DNA of 64,000 bases, from NCBI GenBank assembly GCA_022605425.2, contig CM061255.1, forward strand, positions 62,001-126,000, in the 5' to 3' direction. The DNA is from Hamiltosporidium tvaerminnensis. Its lineage: Eukaryota; Microsporidia; Dubosqiidae. Position 1 is the first letter of the stretch. The number at the start of each line of letters is the position of its first letter. The translations under genes and the position numbers were made by a program. The notes beneath the pieces were generated by a model that was not told where the DNA came from, searched no databases, and was given only the letters and a program-made list of their open reading frames with translations. Positions 38,701 through 53,484 of this stretch are shown in pieces.

Positions 38701-41700
38701 ACTTGTGTTTTTTATGCATTAAAACCTAGGTGAAATATTGCATAATGAATTGATGTAGTTTACTGAAAAATAATCTTAGTCTATAAAAGTACGTTTATTT
38801 TTCTTTAGTATGCCGGAATAGCTATATTAACAATGGTACTAGTAAAGTTTCAAATAATATTCAAAATCTTAAAGAATATATATTAGAGTGAAAAAATATT
38901 CAAATATTGAATCTTTTAGAATAGCAACAATTAATTAGAAGAATATAAGATTTTTTCAAGGTTTTTTAAAGATTTATCTTTAATTTTTGCAATAATCTAC
39001 TCGCAATCAGATATATTATGGAATTTTTCTGAAGATATTAAAGCGATTTTCATGCAAGCCCAAAACATTGTTTTTACAAAAAAACCATTTGATATTTTGT
39101 GATTTATCTATTATGTGCTGTGTGTGGTTTATGATATTTAAGCCCTCTTTCGAGCCAAAAGAAATTTAACTATGAAATGTGACCATCGGGTAATATCTAC
39201 TTCCATATAATGTTATTACAGTAAATAGCCATATTAAAATACCAAGGTCTTGGTTTGATCATAAATGATTTCTTTGCATTAGTTGAGCTGTAAAAAGCAT
39301 TTTAAAAACCCTGAAATGAATTAAAACATTATTTACGTCCATTAAATTGACATTTTTGCTGAACCAAAAAATTATGGAAATTTTGCTTTCATTATTTCTG
39401 AGATATTTTGTATACTGATTTAGAAACAATTTAATTAGAATTATACATTATACTGAAAAAAAATGTATAGTTTATACATTTTTTAAAATTTGTTATTTAC
39501 AGAAGTAATGATGTGGTATATCTGTTTTTTAAAAATTTTTTTTATCATTGGTGTACTTCTTCAGAGAAAAAAATGTTTTTCAAGCATTTAGATTTATTAA
39601 AGTACTGTTTCGACCGAGATTTTTTCGTTTGTAGATTTGAGTCGGTTTGAGGTGACAATACAAATAAATTCCAATATATATATTCGTTTAATTTATTAGT
39701 TAAAAAATACTTTTAATCGTATTTTAATACTTGTGTCGCTTTCTAATTCGAATTTTTATATTTAAAAACATTTCCACTGTATTTTATATTTTTAACCAGT
39801 TGGATGATATATAGTGAATTTAAATTAATATATAAATAATTAAGTATATTTTAGCTAATCATAAGAATGCTTTTTATTATTCTCGGCTATTATATTTGCT
39901 CACGAAAAATGTTTATAAAAACTACAATTATGCCGAATAGATATTGTTTTCTATTTGCTACGAAAATATTCTATTGCTATTATTTTTTTGTATGATACAT
40001 TCCGACTTAAAAAACGACTTGGATTTTCTATACAAACATATTTGCTTATAATTTTATTTATAAAATCCTACATTGATTTTTTAGTGTCTTATATTTAAAA
40101 CCAATGCAAAAGCTTCTGAGAACCAAGAAAGTTAAGAAATTAGTTATAATTAAAATTTCTAGTTCTACAATAAGGATCTAATAAAAATTTTGTTAGAAAT
40201 GTTCTCGTGTTAGGGGAAAATTCGAAATTTAATCGGATGGTTTCTCTAGTTAGTTCTATCCGAAGCATATCAAACAAATTCAATGTATAGTTTTTTAAAA
40301 ACACTACATACGGAAACAAATTGTATGATGCCCAATAAAAACTTGATTTAAAAACCGATCGATTCGTTTCTCTTACGACTGAAATATTCTTTAAATTTTT
40401 CCATGTCATAATTTTCAAAAATTAGAAATCTTATGTTATTTATTGATTTATTCTAGACTGTTATTAAGAGCCCGGATGGTTTAAATATTAAGAATCTAAC
40501 CTGTTGAGATAGCCTTTATGTAAGAAATAAATCTATGCTGTTATTTTTGTATTCTATGTATATGCCAACAGTAAAAACAACGAAACGAGTATTTTAATCA
40601 TCTGAATGTTTCTTGTGATGGGTTTTTATAGGTTTGATAATTATAAGAAATTATAAAATATGATCGAATTTGATACCTTTAAGTTTAGAAAACTTGACTT
40701 TTGCCTTAATTTTAAGAATTATATGCCTTATTTATTGAGTTAACCTAGGCATCTAGCCATTAAAAATAAATTTATTTATTGCCTTGAAATTTCTTTAATT
40801 ATTGTAATCAAATATATATTATATGATAAATGGGGCTCCGAATATCTTTATAAGTCGATATAATGTTGTTTTGAGGCTTTAATTTCTTTTTTGTTTAATT
40901 TAAACTGCATGTTTCAAAAATAAAAATAACACTACAAATTCTGATGTAACACTAATGCTTATAAAATATATAGACTAAAAAAATGTTCGCAAACACACAC
41001 TTTTTTGGCAAAAAAACTCAAATAGCATAAAAATAAATATTTCTAAGTATAAGCAAATCAATGACACAATTTTGAACATATATTTGAATGTTAAATTTTT
41101 AGAAATTATTATTCTATGGAGTTATAATAAAATGTTCGTTAGATGAAGAAAATACACTCATTTGTGTTTTGAATCAATTGTTTCGGTAATTAATGATGTA
41201 GACATATTTATATAAACTTTTATAAAAAATGTGGTTTTAATTAAAGCCTCGGATTTTGGTGAGTATAAAAAATTTAAAATTACTCCTATACGCAGCATTT
41301 TACAAAATATATTTACAATGGAATATAAACAAACAAATAAAAAAATTGAACCATATAGATAATAGATAATTCGGACAAAATTTTCTAAATCAAACTTGAA
41401 ACTCTCATTTAATATAGTTTAAATATTGAATCAAAAAATTCTTACAAGTAATATAATAGCTGATGAAGGTAACATATATGCTTAGACTAATTTCTTTATC
41501 TTAAGGTTCTCATGAAATCTTGGCACTTTTAACAATATTTGATATGTTTTTTATTTTGGTTTCTATAGTTTATTATAAATAGGAATTGATTTAGTATGAA
41601 ATTTTTCTATTTATAGCGCTATGCATAAAAGAAATTCATTATGAATTTGAACCTTCCGTAATCATAATTCCATAACTATTACCTTAAATTTAGATCGTAA

Positions 41701-42407
41701 GAATGGGCAAAGTATCAAATTTTAGACATTAACTCAATATTTAATTGTCTAGTTAAATATATAAAATAAAAATCGTAATTTTAGAGAAAAAAGAAAAGTG
41801 GTTTAAATTAATATGTTCATGCTTTATATTGTATATATTTTTTTGAAAATAATCTTTGCAGCCTAATATTTTATACATCTAGTGTTTCATATATAAATAA
41901 TTTTCTCAATGATATTTTTGTAATAGCATGAGTGAAATTGACTGTTTAAAATACCTAATAAAATTTGGCTTGTTACGAAAATAAATTCGATATCAGGCAT
42001 TATTTTCGAACCCAGGAATATAAATTATACGATGAGTCTGATATAATAATTTTTTAAAACATGATAGTAGGTTTGTGATTGTTTAAACACTCAGATATCC
42101 ACTAGTATTCGGCGCCCTTTAAAATTTTATTATTTTATGAGAGTAATTTAAATGAGAAAAATGTACAATATAAACCTAGGGGAAATAATTAATATGTATT
42201 TTGAATTACTGCGTTTTTTAAATACGTCTATTATTCTTTTATAAGATAAATATTGTTACAATTATCTAAAAATAAAAAAATGTATGGCCATATATATTAT
42301 ATGTGAGGAATTAAAATGAATAAACTTTTTTTTTCCCAAAAATTGAACATATAAAAAAGTTGCGGTAAGCTTTTTTTTTCTTCTTAAAATTAAAAAGTGT
42401 GTTTGCG
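35762..42407. other. Gene desert
   Basis: AT-rich, no supportable gene, RNA or repeat. Frames of 67 (36247-36450) and 92 codons (40140-40418) show no recognised motif. Confidence 0.5.
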
Positions 42408-42570
42408 GCGGAGGAAGAATACCACACATAATACTATCTATGTGGCAACGAATGTGTAAATTTTTTTGAGAATTATTTTTGCATTTTACTTGAATAAAAC
42501 CCATATTTAAACTATATGTCAATCTCATGTAATCTTGAGTAACAAATTAAGGAAACAATTGGAAAACTTA
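42408..42570 (+). mobile_element. A-tailed SINE-like element, family 2, degraded copy
   Basis: Starts GCGGAGGAAGAATACCACAC, then CTATGTGGCAACGAATGTG, and ends CTTGAGTAACAAATTAAGGA. It aligns with the other family 2 copies along its length but is well diverged. No direct repeats found. Confidence 0.55.
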
Positions 42571-43522
42571 TATTTGTTCATCCACAACAGTAGGAGAAAA
42601 AACAACTGAAATTGTAAGCAAAAGTATGTTTTTCGAGTTTTTCAATCGTCAAATTAATTCTAAGGTATCTATGTATAAAAAATGATAAATTTTAATCTTT
42701 CTATAGTGAACCCGTCGACTCGGCCATAAATATTAAAAAAAAGAGAGCTTTTTGCATTTTGTAATTAATTTACTTTATTCAATAGCGAAAAATGGTAACA
42801 AATATATTAATTTTATACTTTTTTAAATGTATCAAAGAAAAAAGAATTCTTTTAAACTATTATCTTATAAAAACTCTAAGCAAATTATATTGACAAAATA
42901 AAATTTGCAAAACGTTTTATGAATTACATTATAAAAGGAACCAAAAATCTATATTATGTTCTGAGAATTTTAAAAATTATTATTTATTTTCGTGGCAGTA
43001 TAGCTGCTTGTAAATGGTAATTTCTTTTAAATTTTTGTTTATAACCTTATAGTTTATATCTTTATCTATAAATATAATGAATTATTGTATATGTCTTACT
43101 CTATTATTTATAATCTTCATAATCTTTAATAATGTTTGTTCATTTTTATAGATTTGGAACTTTCAAAATTTAATTTATGCTATTGTTTTACCCGTGGACT
43201 CTAAAAACAATAAAATAGTTTATTGGTAGGTATTTCAAAAAATTCTGTTATAAAAAAACATATCTAATTTCCAATATGTCTTTTACTTTTATTTCGACAA
43301 AATTTATACAATATATTCTAGTTCGTATATTTGCTCATATTGTACACCGCATGTAATACGATTTAGCAATAAATTTTTAGTTTTTCTGTGATTTTTTCAA
43401 TTTTTACGATACAAATCTTTTTTTGTTGATAAACTAAAAATAATTTACAAACACAAGTAAATAGTATTAATTGAATAGATATCAAAGAAATTTTCGAGGT
43501 ATTTTAACAAAATATAAGAATT
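42571..43522. other. AT-rich spacer
   Basis: Nothing supportable is seen. Confidence 0.4.
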
Positions 43523-43534
43523 TTGTAATGTAAT

Positions 43535-44265
43535 TGGTGGAGGGAGGATAACCACATAAAAAACTTTCTGCTTGGCAATGAGTGTGTGAAACTGGTGTGA
43601 GATCATTGTTTGGATTTTTAGTGAGAATACAACCACACTACATCTTCGGTTGTTCCATGGGAGTTGTTATGAGGAGGAGAGGTCTAAGAAATGGAGAAAC
43701 TTTTTCTACGAATTTATTTGTAGTTTTTTATGTAACCAGATTGCAGACCGCAGCTGAACATGTAGGTAATTGCCATGTAAAAGCATGGAAACCTAGCCTT
43801 GCTCACTCGGGTTAGAAGACTTAGCGCCTGGGAGATATAAAAATAAAACCCATTAAAAGCCAGGAAAGCTAAGTAGCAGGTTATACCTGTTGGTATGACA
43901 TTGCACTGTCTAGGTGGACCCCATGTAAATCTCTGAAATATATCTTAGCTAGAAGTTTATTGGGTTCAGAAAGTGTAGAGTAAGTGGGAATGCTGCATAG
44001 TCTTGGGGGAGCCCAGGGGGGGCTTCGGCCTTCGATCACACTCCATGCAACGGACATTAACGAACTCCGGGCAACTGCCTCGCCTATTAATTAGGTTCTA
44101 CACACCTGGTAGATGAAAGGCTTTGGGACGTAGGTATCGCAGGGGTTACCGATGGAGTGTTGGGGTAGCAGTCATTTATGTTAAACCTAGAACTGCGTTA
44201 ATGTCATAAAAACAAATATAACACTTGCCACTATTTTAAAAAAGATGTGATACTTTTAAATAAAG
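43535..44265 (+). mobile_element. 0.72-kb interspersed repeat, family 1, copy D (intact, 12-bp TSD)
   Basis: 731 bp between exact 12-bp direct repeats TTGTAATGTAAT (43523-43534 and 44266-44277). Starts TGGTGGAGGGAGGATAACCA and ends GATGTGATACTTTTAAATAA plus AG. Very close to copies A and B, so these three are a young group. The GGC-TTCG-GCC hairpin is at 44021-44030. No frame is shared with other copies; the 77-codon frame at 43582-43815 is broken elsewhere. Confidence 0.9.
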
Positions 44266-44277
44266 TTGTAATGTAAT

Positions 44278-45743
44278 AATATAGGGAAATATTACATTTT
44301 TTCTCTAAATGACGAACTTAAGAAAAGTTATATCCTTAAAAACTAAGTAAAAAAGATGTTATATAGGTTACTGGTAATTTGATTAAAAGAAAGCAATAAA
44401 TTGGTAAAATTTGTCTTATTAGTGTTAATTAGTAGAAATCACTACAAAAAATTCATTTATTAGTCTTTACTATATAATTCTTACTTATTTTATAAATGTG
44501 TTCTAAAATTTAATTCCCATATTGGTTTTTGAGAAATGCATTGCTACAATAATAAGAAAGGAACGCTAATAAAACCTAATGCAACTTCAAAAATTATTGT
44601 TCTTTATCCATTTAAAAATAATATTGATATTTAAAAATCCGGTATTGGATAAAGATTCAAATCCTATTATAGCTTATATTTAAAATGAAGTTCTAAAAAA
44701 AACATTTTTACTTTATTTAAAATTTTTCCCGAGGAATTTATAAAATTTAAAACTGTGTGTTATCGGATTTATATATAAGGAAATAATGTTTTGTTACAAA
44801 TGCAAAAAAAGTATATTTTAACTTTTAGCTAAATATGCACTTTATTAGAACCAGATTTTAGAATACAAGTTTCTGTATCATATACGCCATATAATTATCC
44901 ATAAAATTTCGAGGAATTACAAATTAACAGCCAAATTGATTCATATTAGTGTTTAATTAAGCCAACAATAAAACTTTGACCGGTGTTTGTAATCTCATTC
45001 TAAATAAAAAGTATTCATTTCAAAAATATTCCGTTAATTTGAATCTGTTGATAAAAAAAGTATTAAAGACTCACAAGAGCGTATTTGCCTATTTTCATAA
45101 TTTTGCAGACCAAAGTATGCTAACTATTTTAATTCTAATGGCAATGGGTTTCTTCTTTTATCAGTTTTCTTGACTTTTAATTATCTTATATAGTCTTTTG
45201 TAGCATATTTGGGCTCCGAATTAAAACATGGTCTTGATTTTAGTTTTATAATTTAGCTTAGATTTAGTGAATATATAAAAGTCAAGATAGATTATTTTCC
45301 AAAAAAAATCAATGCTATCTGTTACAAATATAAATTCTGTAATAAAAGCTATCGGTTGGAATTTGTTTGATGTTTTTCAGATTGTTAAAAAACTATAAGT
45401 TAGAATCGAACTTTATTTCTAGCGTATATTGTTTGCAGTGTCATTATTATTTTTTCTATCTTAATTTTTTTGTAACTTGTAGGAATTTGAAGCGAAGACT
45501 ATGTATGTGACGCACTTGGCTATACACTAGGTTTAAATGCAAATTTTGTGCTATATTTTTTAAAAAAATATGATGCATAAGGCAATAAGTTCATCATGTA
45601 TCTTGATAATACAGTTTTGTCTATATAAAAATAACAAAAGAATACTAATCAAACATCTGATATTTTTTAGATATTCAAAATATCTGTAAAAATATATATA
45701 CTAAGATTTGGAAATCTTTTAGCTTTATTTCTTTCATAATAAA
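44278..45743. other. AT-rich spacer
   Basis: No gene or RNA seen; a 65-codon frame at 44976-45173 has no recognised motif. Confidence 0.45.
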
Positions 45744-45905
45744 CTTGAGGAAGGATAAACCCATAAAAAACTGTCGACTTGATAATTAGTGTGTGAAATT
45801 TATAACCAGATTCTAGTTAACATTCTGGTGGGATATAAATCACAATTGATTTTTATGCGAATTTCCTAAAATCCTGAGTTACAGCGCTTTAAAGAGACAA
45901 AACCA
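45744..45905 (+). mobile_element. A-tailed SINE-like element, family 2, copy 3
   Basis: Starts CTTGAGGAAGGATAAACCCA followed by TAAAAAACTGTCGACTTG, keeps GGGATATAAATCACAATTGA and CCTGAGTTACAGCGC, and ends in an A-rich GAGACAAAACCAATA. Moderately diverged. No clear direct repeats. Confidence 0.6.
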
Positions 45906-47505
45906 ATATTTAAAGACATTTCAAAAGCTAATCATTGACATGAAATTTAGCTAGATTTATTAAACCTTAAAGTAATAACTTTGAAGAAACATTTGAAGAA
46001 CGTGTGAAATATATACTCATTTACATTGGAAATATGCTTTTATTATTCAGCAAACGCTGTAGGACACGTAACGACATTGTGGTCTGCGGCAGAATGTATT
46101 GGTGTCTATTTGTTCTTCTTTTACTTTGAGCGGTACGAGAAGACGTTAATCAAAAATCTGGAAAGTCATTATTTAACTAATTAAACTTGTGTGTAAGTTC
46201 AATTATATTTTAGTCATTTTAGAATTGCGAATTCGTAGATCGAAATAGATTTTGTATAATCCTACTACCTTGAAATTTTTTTTAATTCTATCTTTTTTTA
46301 TTCGTAGGTTTTCTAATCCATGGATATTTTTAGCAAATAGAATAGAGCAAAAATTGGAGTAAAATGATAAAAACATAATACATGCATTTTTAGAATATGT
46401 AAGCAATGTTTTTGAATTTTAAAAAATTAACGGCAAATGTGTATACTTCATTATGCTTTAGCTTGATTTGATTGATATTCTTTGTATCATCTACTTAGAT
46501 ATAACTCGTAGGCAGAGAGCTCAGTTTAAATGATTTCTTAACTTGTGCTTTTTTATTGTTATATTTTAATTTAAGTAATCTAAAGCACCAAATATTGGCT
46601 AGAAGCCCAAAAATGCGATTAAATCATATTATCTGGTCATTTGGTACTGTAGTGGTTTTTTTATTTGTATAGACTCTTTATGAATACGAAAAAATTTGAT
46701 CTTTATTGCAGAAACTAAATATAAACGAGCAGATTTTTGCGTACTTAGGCTACAATATTTATTCTTTTTTTTAAAAGAAAGTTAATATTAGTAAACAAAG
46801 CTTACAATATAAAATGGGTTTATTTGCTAAGAATCCAAGTATATTAAATATTTACTCAATAATGCAAAAAAATACTCAAAATTAAATAAATTCAATCTTA
46901 GAGTAAGCCTTTCTTATGGTTTTTTTACTTATAATTAAAATAGTATAAACTTTTTGTTACTTTTATATCAGTTTTTAACCTAAAACAGGTGTTCAAGTAT
47001 AGTTCAGTTGTAACTTCGTTTTATACAAACAAATGACTTTAGCTAAATTTGTTTTATTATAAATTTACAAATAATTAAATTTCGTAAGATTCTGAATTAT
47101 AATTTATTATAATTAACTATTTGTTTAAATAATACTAAATGTGTTATTATATTTTTCTACGAATTTTTGCGATTATTTGGACTATTAATTCTTGCAACCT
47201 ATATGCTATGTTATAAGTTGTTATATTAAAGTAATTAAATCGAGTCTAATTTATTCAGAGAACATTACTTTATACTATTAAGCTGTTTTTACAGAACAGA
47301 TTCATACATACCTATATCAGCGAATATTGTTGGTTTAGAAACACTTTTCTTGTTTTCGCTAACATGCTAGCATGGTTTTAAGCAATCTATTTTGCAATTT
47401 AGGTTAATCCAAATTTTTATCTCTAAAATATATAATATTATACAATAAATGGAACTATTAAAAAATGAAGTTTAGTATATAAGGTAGTTTAAATTTAGGT
47501 CTACT
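45906..47505. other. AT-rich spacer
   Basis: A less AT-rich patch at about 46,050-46,145 has no recognised coding or RNA signal. Otherwise nothing is seen. Confidence 0.4.
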
Positions 47506-47519
47506 AATTTAATATATGA

Positions 47520-47751
47520 AGCCCACCATGCCGGGCAGAAATGTTTGGAGTATTCTCTGATTGTCGTAAGAGGCGACTAAAAGGGACCGGTCCTTCATTT
47601 CGGGGTTAGGCGTTGGGCTAACAACCCTTTAAAACTACCTTGTTATTAAACCCGAAAAGGTAAGCAAATCCACTGGAAAAAAACCAAGGGGTGGTATTAC
47701 TGAGGGGGGCCAAGGCTCTTATAGGGCTGTAGTGCCAAGGATTAATCAATA
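47520..47751 (+). mobile_element. ~235-bp SINE-like element, copy 2
   Basis: 232 bp between exact 14-bp direct repeats AATTTAATATATGA (47506-47519, 47752-47765). Starts AGCCCACCATGCCGGGCAGA, carries TTGTCGTAAGAGGCGACTAA, GGGCTAACAACCC and AAACCCGAAAAGGTAAGCAA, and ends GGGCTGTAGTGCCAAGGATT with a decayed tail. Confidence 0.88.
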
Positions 47752-47765
47752 AATTTAATATATGA

Positions 47766-50700
47766 TGTGTATATTAAATTAAATAATGAATTTAAAAAAT
47801 TCATATGATTTTTAAAAAAAAAGAAATTTTTATAGAAAATGATAGAAAACAATAATTTTGAAATAATATATTATTTTCAAAGTAAACATCGAAAAGTTCT
47901 TTGAATAAATCGAAAGTTTTTTATCTCTGTTTAGGCGCTTTGAAAAAATTTCTGCGTCCAAACATATTTCTCAAATGCTAAGACACATACGTATACAGTT
48001 TTTAATACTTTAACAATCTCAACAAGATAAAATACAATGTTTTTTCTAAGTCGTGCTTTGAAAAATAAGTGTTTTAATTTTTATAATAAAACATACTATC
48101 TAAATAGAATGAAAAAAATGAAAATTTTATAAGATTTAGACTTACTGATGTGTTTTCAGAACGCTTAATTGTATTTAAGATGTCGATTCTATCAGCCAAA
48201 GTACATTGGCTATTAAAATTTAAATTCTATAATATTGTATGCTAAAAATTTGCTCGAAAATTGTAATATTAAAGATGCAAAGATAAAAAAATCAATCTTT
48301 ATCTTTACTAAAAATCTACGCGTTCGTGAATATATATTTGGCTTAAAATCATTGTCTTAAACAATTTATGGTTAACCAAAAAATTTCGTTTGTGTTTTTT
48401 AATCAAGAAAATACGTATTATTTAATAATATTATACAATTGAATTCATATGGTTTTAATAGTTATTTGCTAATTGTAAAAATCTCAGGTGGTAATAAATA
48501 TATGTGTCATATTTCGAAAACTGTTCATTTAATTTTAATATAAAGTTTTAATATCTATATCTATTTCATAGACAAACTTTATCTAAACAGGTAGAATTTT
48601 TCGCAATGCAAACATTGCGAGATGTTCAAAATCTTCTTAAAATATTTTTTTTTCTCAAAAACGTTTTCAGATCAAATATTAGTCTTTCATTTTCTCGTTT
48701 AATATAATTAAATCAAAATATATTTGAATAGTTGACATAGTATGAGCTTGCACATTGCAAAATTAAAACTTTAAGATTTCTTTTAAAAATTAAACATATA
48801 TTCTTAAAAAAACATCTCGACGTATAATTTTTGATTGAAGTTTATGTGTCTGTTTTTTTGAAATAAAGTATTCGCTATTTGGTATGAAGTCTAAAGCACA
48901 TTTCATCGATTTATTGATATATTTTTGGTTCATTTTTCTTTTTTTAAGAGAGATTTTAGTGAAAAGAAACTTAATATATGTTTGTATCGATACAGAAAGA
49001 GGATAGCACGAGCTTATTTTCTTTTTGAAATTTTAGCTCATAGGTCTTTCTATTCTATGAATAATTATTTAGATATTCTTGAAATTGCTTACGAGAACGC
49101 ACCGATGCTTGTAAATATTTTATAATAAAATGTTTGAAGCATTATTTAGTCATGGCTATAATGTAAGATTTATGAAACAGAAAAGCCATACTAAATATAG
49201 GAATATTTTGGAAATAAGAAATGATACGAGGCTTATAAAGAGTAAAATTTACTTAATCTGTAATGTAAAGTCTTTTTAAATCTCGAGATTTTTTTGCTAA
49301 TATTCCTTCTTTTGTTCCAAATTTTGCTTTACACTTGCAAAATTTTATTTTTTGGATCTGTAATGAGCATCATATTCCTATAAACTTGTTTTTAGGAATA
49401 AGTTCTTTGGCCCGATGTCCGACTTTTCTTTTTGTTCAAGATACAATTAGCAGCTGATAATATCTGTAGAATATATTTTTGTGTGATTTCGATTTAGAGT
49501 TTACTGGTTTCTCGATTTTCGATACAATACTAATGAAGAGGAAAATATATTGTTTTAATTCTAGGCTTAAATATCCTAAATTCGGGTACTTTTTTGTATT
49601 CAAATGGATTTGATGAATATTATAAGAAATTATTGAAGTAAAAAAATGTTTATTTACATTCCAAAATCGGGGATACTTGAAATTTATTGCTATAAATTAA
49701 TTTTGCTAAATTAAACACAACAAATAAATCATATATAGCAGACCAAATCCTATATATTCCAATAACGATCGTTTCGGTTATAGTTTACCTTTGGTTCTGT
49801 TAAGACAAATACATTTTGTTTCGTCCAGAGGAATTTTGTGTCTTTTTTTGTGTTGTAATATGTATAGGATTTTTATAGTAAATTTATACGGTTCGATTAA
49901 AATAAATTTCGTTATTTTTTGGCTTAAGTTATGAAACTAGTAAGTATGAAAATCTATGGTTCTATCTTTACCTCGTTTAATTTGTTAAGTAGATACGATT
50001 CCTGAATATATATAAATAATTACTGAAAAATAAATATATTTATATAACTTTTATGTTTTCTTATTCTAAGAAAATTTCATAAATTTTGAAAATAGGCTTA
50101 TTATATAATAAATGAATCTTTTGCATCTTAAAAGCATGTTTTTCTTTACTTTTTTAGCATTTATCATATTTTTATTTCAATGTTATATATGTTTGTGTTT
50201 TGAAAGAGAAGTATTTGTGAATTTAGAATGTAAATACTACATAGAAATGAATTTAGATGGTTTATTTTCTAAGTTTAAAAGGCTATTAACAATAACTTAA
50301 GTTCATAAATGTATTTTGATTAGAATATTCTGTGTATCTTGTTTTTTGGCGTTAACTTCGAATAACGACTCTTCTTAGTTGTAAAAATAAGTTTAATAAC
50401 ATATTTTTGAAAATGGCACTTTGTATCTTAAAATAATTTCTAACCAGATATTTCCCAGAGATTGGAAAGTTTTTATGTTCTTCTTAAATTTGTACTATAA
50501 AAATATTTCTTTCAATCCTTATATATTGTTTTTTAAAATAGATTCAGTTGTGTATAAAATTTTCATATGTATTTGGAAAATCAAAATATGTACAATATTT
50601 CATCTATTGGTTTTATAAGGCGACGGTGAGTCAAATATTTGCTCAATAATTTAGTCGTTTTTTTAAAAAAATAGGTTTTAACATAGATTCCTTATTGTTG

Positions 50701-53484
50701 CATATTTTTTTGTTTAAAAAAATATGAAACTCATACTAAGAAACGTTTACCAAGAAAACTTTTATTGTCTAGTTTGACCACAATTTGCAAATTCTCAAAT
50801 ATAAATAGTTCCTGGTTTTGATCGCCAAACTGATATAAGTACTGAAATAATTTTAGTTGGTTATATATCTATAGAAAAACACTCTGGATTTACCGACAGA
50901 ACCATAAAGATAAGTATAATTGATTCTTTTTTAGAAACTATATATCGAAACATTTTGTTCAAATATTTTTATGAGGTTATTGACGCGTAAATACGTTGTT
51001 TTTGAATTTTTTTTCTTGAATTAGTCCCTGATTGAAATTGGCTATATTCGTTGAAAAGGTTGACAAATCCCCAAAAATATACTAATATGTGCTTTTATGT
51101 TCAATGCGCTTATTTTAGACTCGATTTTTTAATTATTTCAAAAATATTTTCTATATTTCTATAGTTTAACGGTTTGGAGTCAATAAATTAATCCCAAGTA
51201 ATTTCATTTAGCTTTTTCAAGATCAAACTTTTGTTATAATTTTTTACAATCGAATTTAAGCATTTTTAGTAGAAATTGTAGGTAGTCTTTTCGTTTGGCC
51301 TCTATAGTTTTACGTAAAATACTTATTTTCTTAATTTTTCTTTAAAAAATACTTGCAGATCTATTCTACTGTGCAATAATACTAACAATCGATACGTTTT
51401 TTTACGTTTAAATAAACAAAATGAACTATAAAATTAATAAAAGAATATTTTATACATTAGCTATGTCTTATAAATTTTATATAAAAGAAACTTAAGTTAA
51501 TATGCATTTGAGGAAAATATTGCTGAGTTTGAATATGGAATATCAAATTACATAGGTTTATTGATTTTGTTCAAACCTAAAAACAGTTTGCCATGTCTCT
51601 TTCTATATTTTGCAATTTAAATGCTAATAATACTTTCGCATTATTGTATTATAAATCTAATCGTAAACATCATAAGTCTAAAGTCAATTTCTTTCGTATT
51701 TCTTTGCATGAAAAAAATTTTGCAAGTTTAGTAACCTTTAATTATTTTTTAGAGCTCAATAGACTTTCTGTTTTATGCTTATAGAAACGATCGAATCTTC
51801 TGTCTTTTAATAATCAAATATATTCATAATACGTAACATTTATTTTTAGTTAGTTTTTAAGCAATCGTATCTATATTTAATCTTAAATACGTGAAATTTT
51901 TCGATGCATTTTTAGATGTGAATTTACATATTTATAAATATCAAACAAATCTTTAAAATTTATCATTATAAAAAATTTCATTTTGATCTTACGCTTTTAT
52001 TTAAAAATTTTATGTATCGGTAGTCCTAGAAGAATTAAACTTGAAATCTTGACTCATAAATATATCTTAGCTTTTCAGAATTGGAAGATAGCAGACAACT
52101 TAAATATTATTTTAAATCACAGGTTTAAATATTAATGATATTCATATAACACTTTAAAGAAAATGCATAAAATTTATTAAGATAATGTTTCTTTTTGAAA
52201 TTATTTTTATTTATAATGATAGTATTCGTGTTCTCAATTCATAATAAATAATTTGCAAAAAGGATAATATTTTTTACAATATTTGATTTCGTATTTTTTT
52301 GCGATGAATCTTACAAATTAAATAAATATTTTATAAGTCCATTAAATATTTTAGTTTGTGATTAAGTCATAAATTTTATATTGAAACGTAAATACATTTT
52401 ACCTTATTATTTTACAACTACTTGTATTTTTAGTAAATTTACTATTTTATTTCTATAGATTCGAATTTATGAAGTAAAAAAAAGTTCAGGTCAAAGATAC
52501 ACCAATTATTTTATAAAGAATTATCATCATTTGAAATAACTGAATCAAAATATTTTTTTTTGGTAGATTCTTACTCAATTCGTAAATTGTTTTACAAATT
52601 AAAAGAAATAACTTAAATATAAATACTGTTAGCTAGGATTGTATAAATTCTATCTTAGGTAAATCTCTGGTTGTTTTTATAACCTAATTGTGTGGTTTTT
52701 TTATATTGCGGATCAAATTAAAGAAAACTATAGTGTTTTTTATATCTTTATTTTAGTAAATATTTCTTAAAAAAGGCAAATGTAATGCTAATCTGGTATT
52801 AAAGCAAGCCATTTTATATTCTGAAAATATATATCATGAATTTTTGTTTTTTAAAAAAGTTATTTTGCTTCTTTTGCAATAAGAATTCTAAATTTTAAGC
52901 TTAACATTATATTTGATGCATGCAAAAATTTAATTCGAAGTATAATTTAAAATACACAAGAAAGTATATGATTTTGAGTGGATTTTGTCGTTCCTATGTT
53001 TAAGAAATTTTATATATTATTGTTTGAATACGAAATATTGCTTAAAATGTCTGTACTTTATTCTATAAAAATGATCATTTGTCTCATACCCTAAAATTTA
53101 TTGTTTAAAAGTTTTTTCCCGCAGCAATAATCTAATTTAAAAAGTAATAATCTTTGATTTTTTTATGGATTCTTCCGGTTAATTTATGAAACACTTAAGA
53201 TCGGTTGTGCTTCTGGTGTGTTAGATCACTCGGATAAGAAGCTTAATATGTTTATAACACTTATTTGCAAAAACATTTATTGAATTTATTTGTGGTTTTT
53301 CTTTAAGAATTTTTTTGCATGGAAAAACAAGGATTAAACTTCCTTAAAAAAATCATCTTGTTATTGTTCAATTCAATTTTATTAAATATTAAATTATCTA
53401 AAGCCTGCAAAATCTCATTTATTCAGATATAAAAAACATTTTTTGCGAAGTAAATTAAAATCGGTATAGTTTAATAACTAAATC
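47766..53484. other. Gene desert
   Basis: AT-rich DNA without a supportable gene; 62-66-codon frames (48925, 50112, 50421, 51593) have no recognised motif. Confidence 0.5.

Noticed and set aside
43574-43660. Pol III A-box/B-box pair in the interspersed repeats
   Set aside because: TTGGCAATGAGTG is only a loose A box and no convincing B box lies at usual spacing; kept as a test, not a feature.
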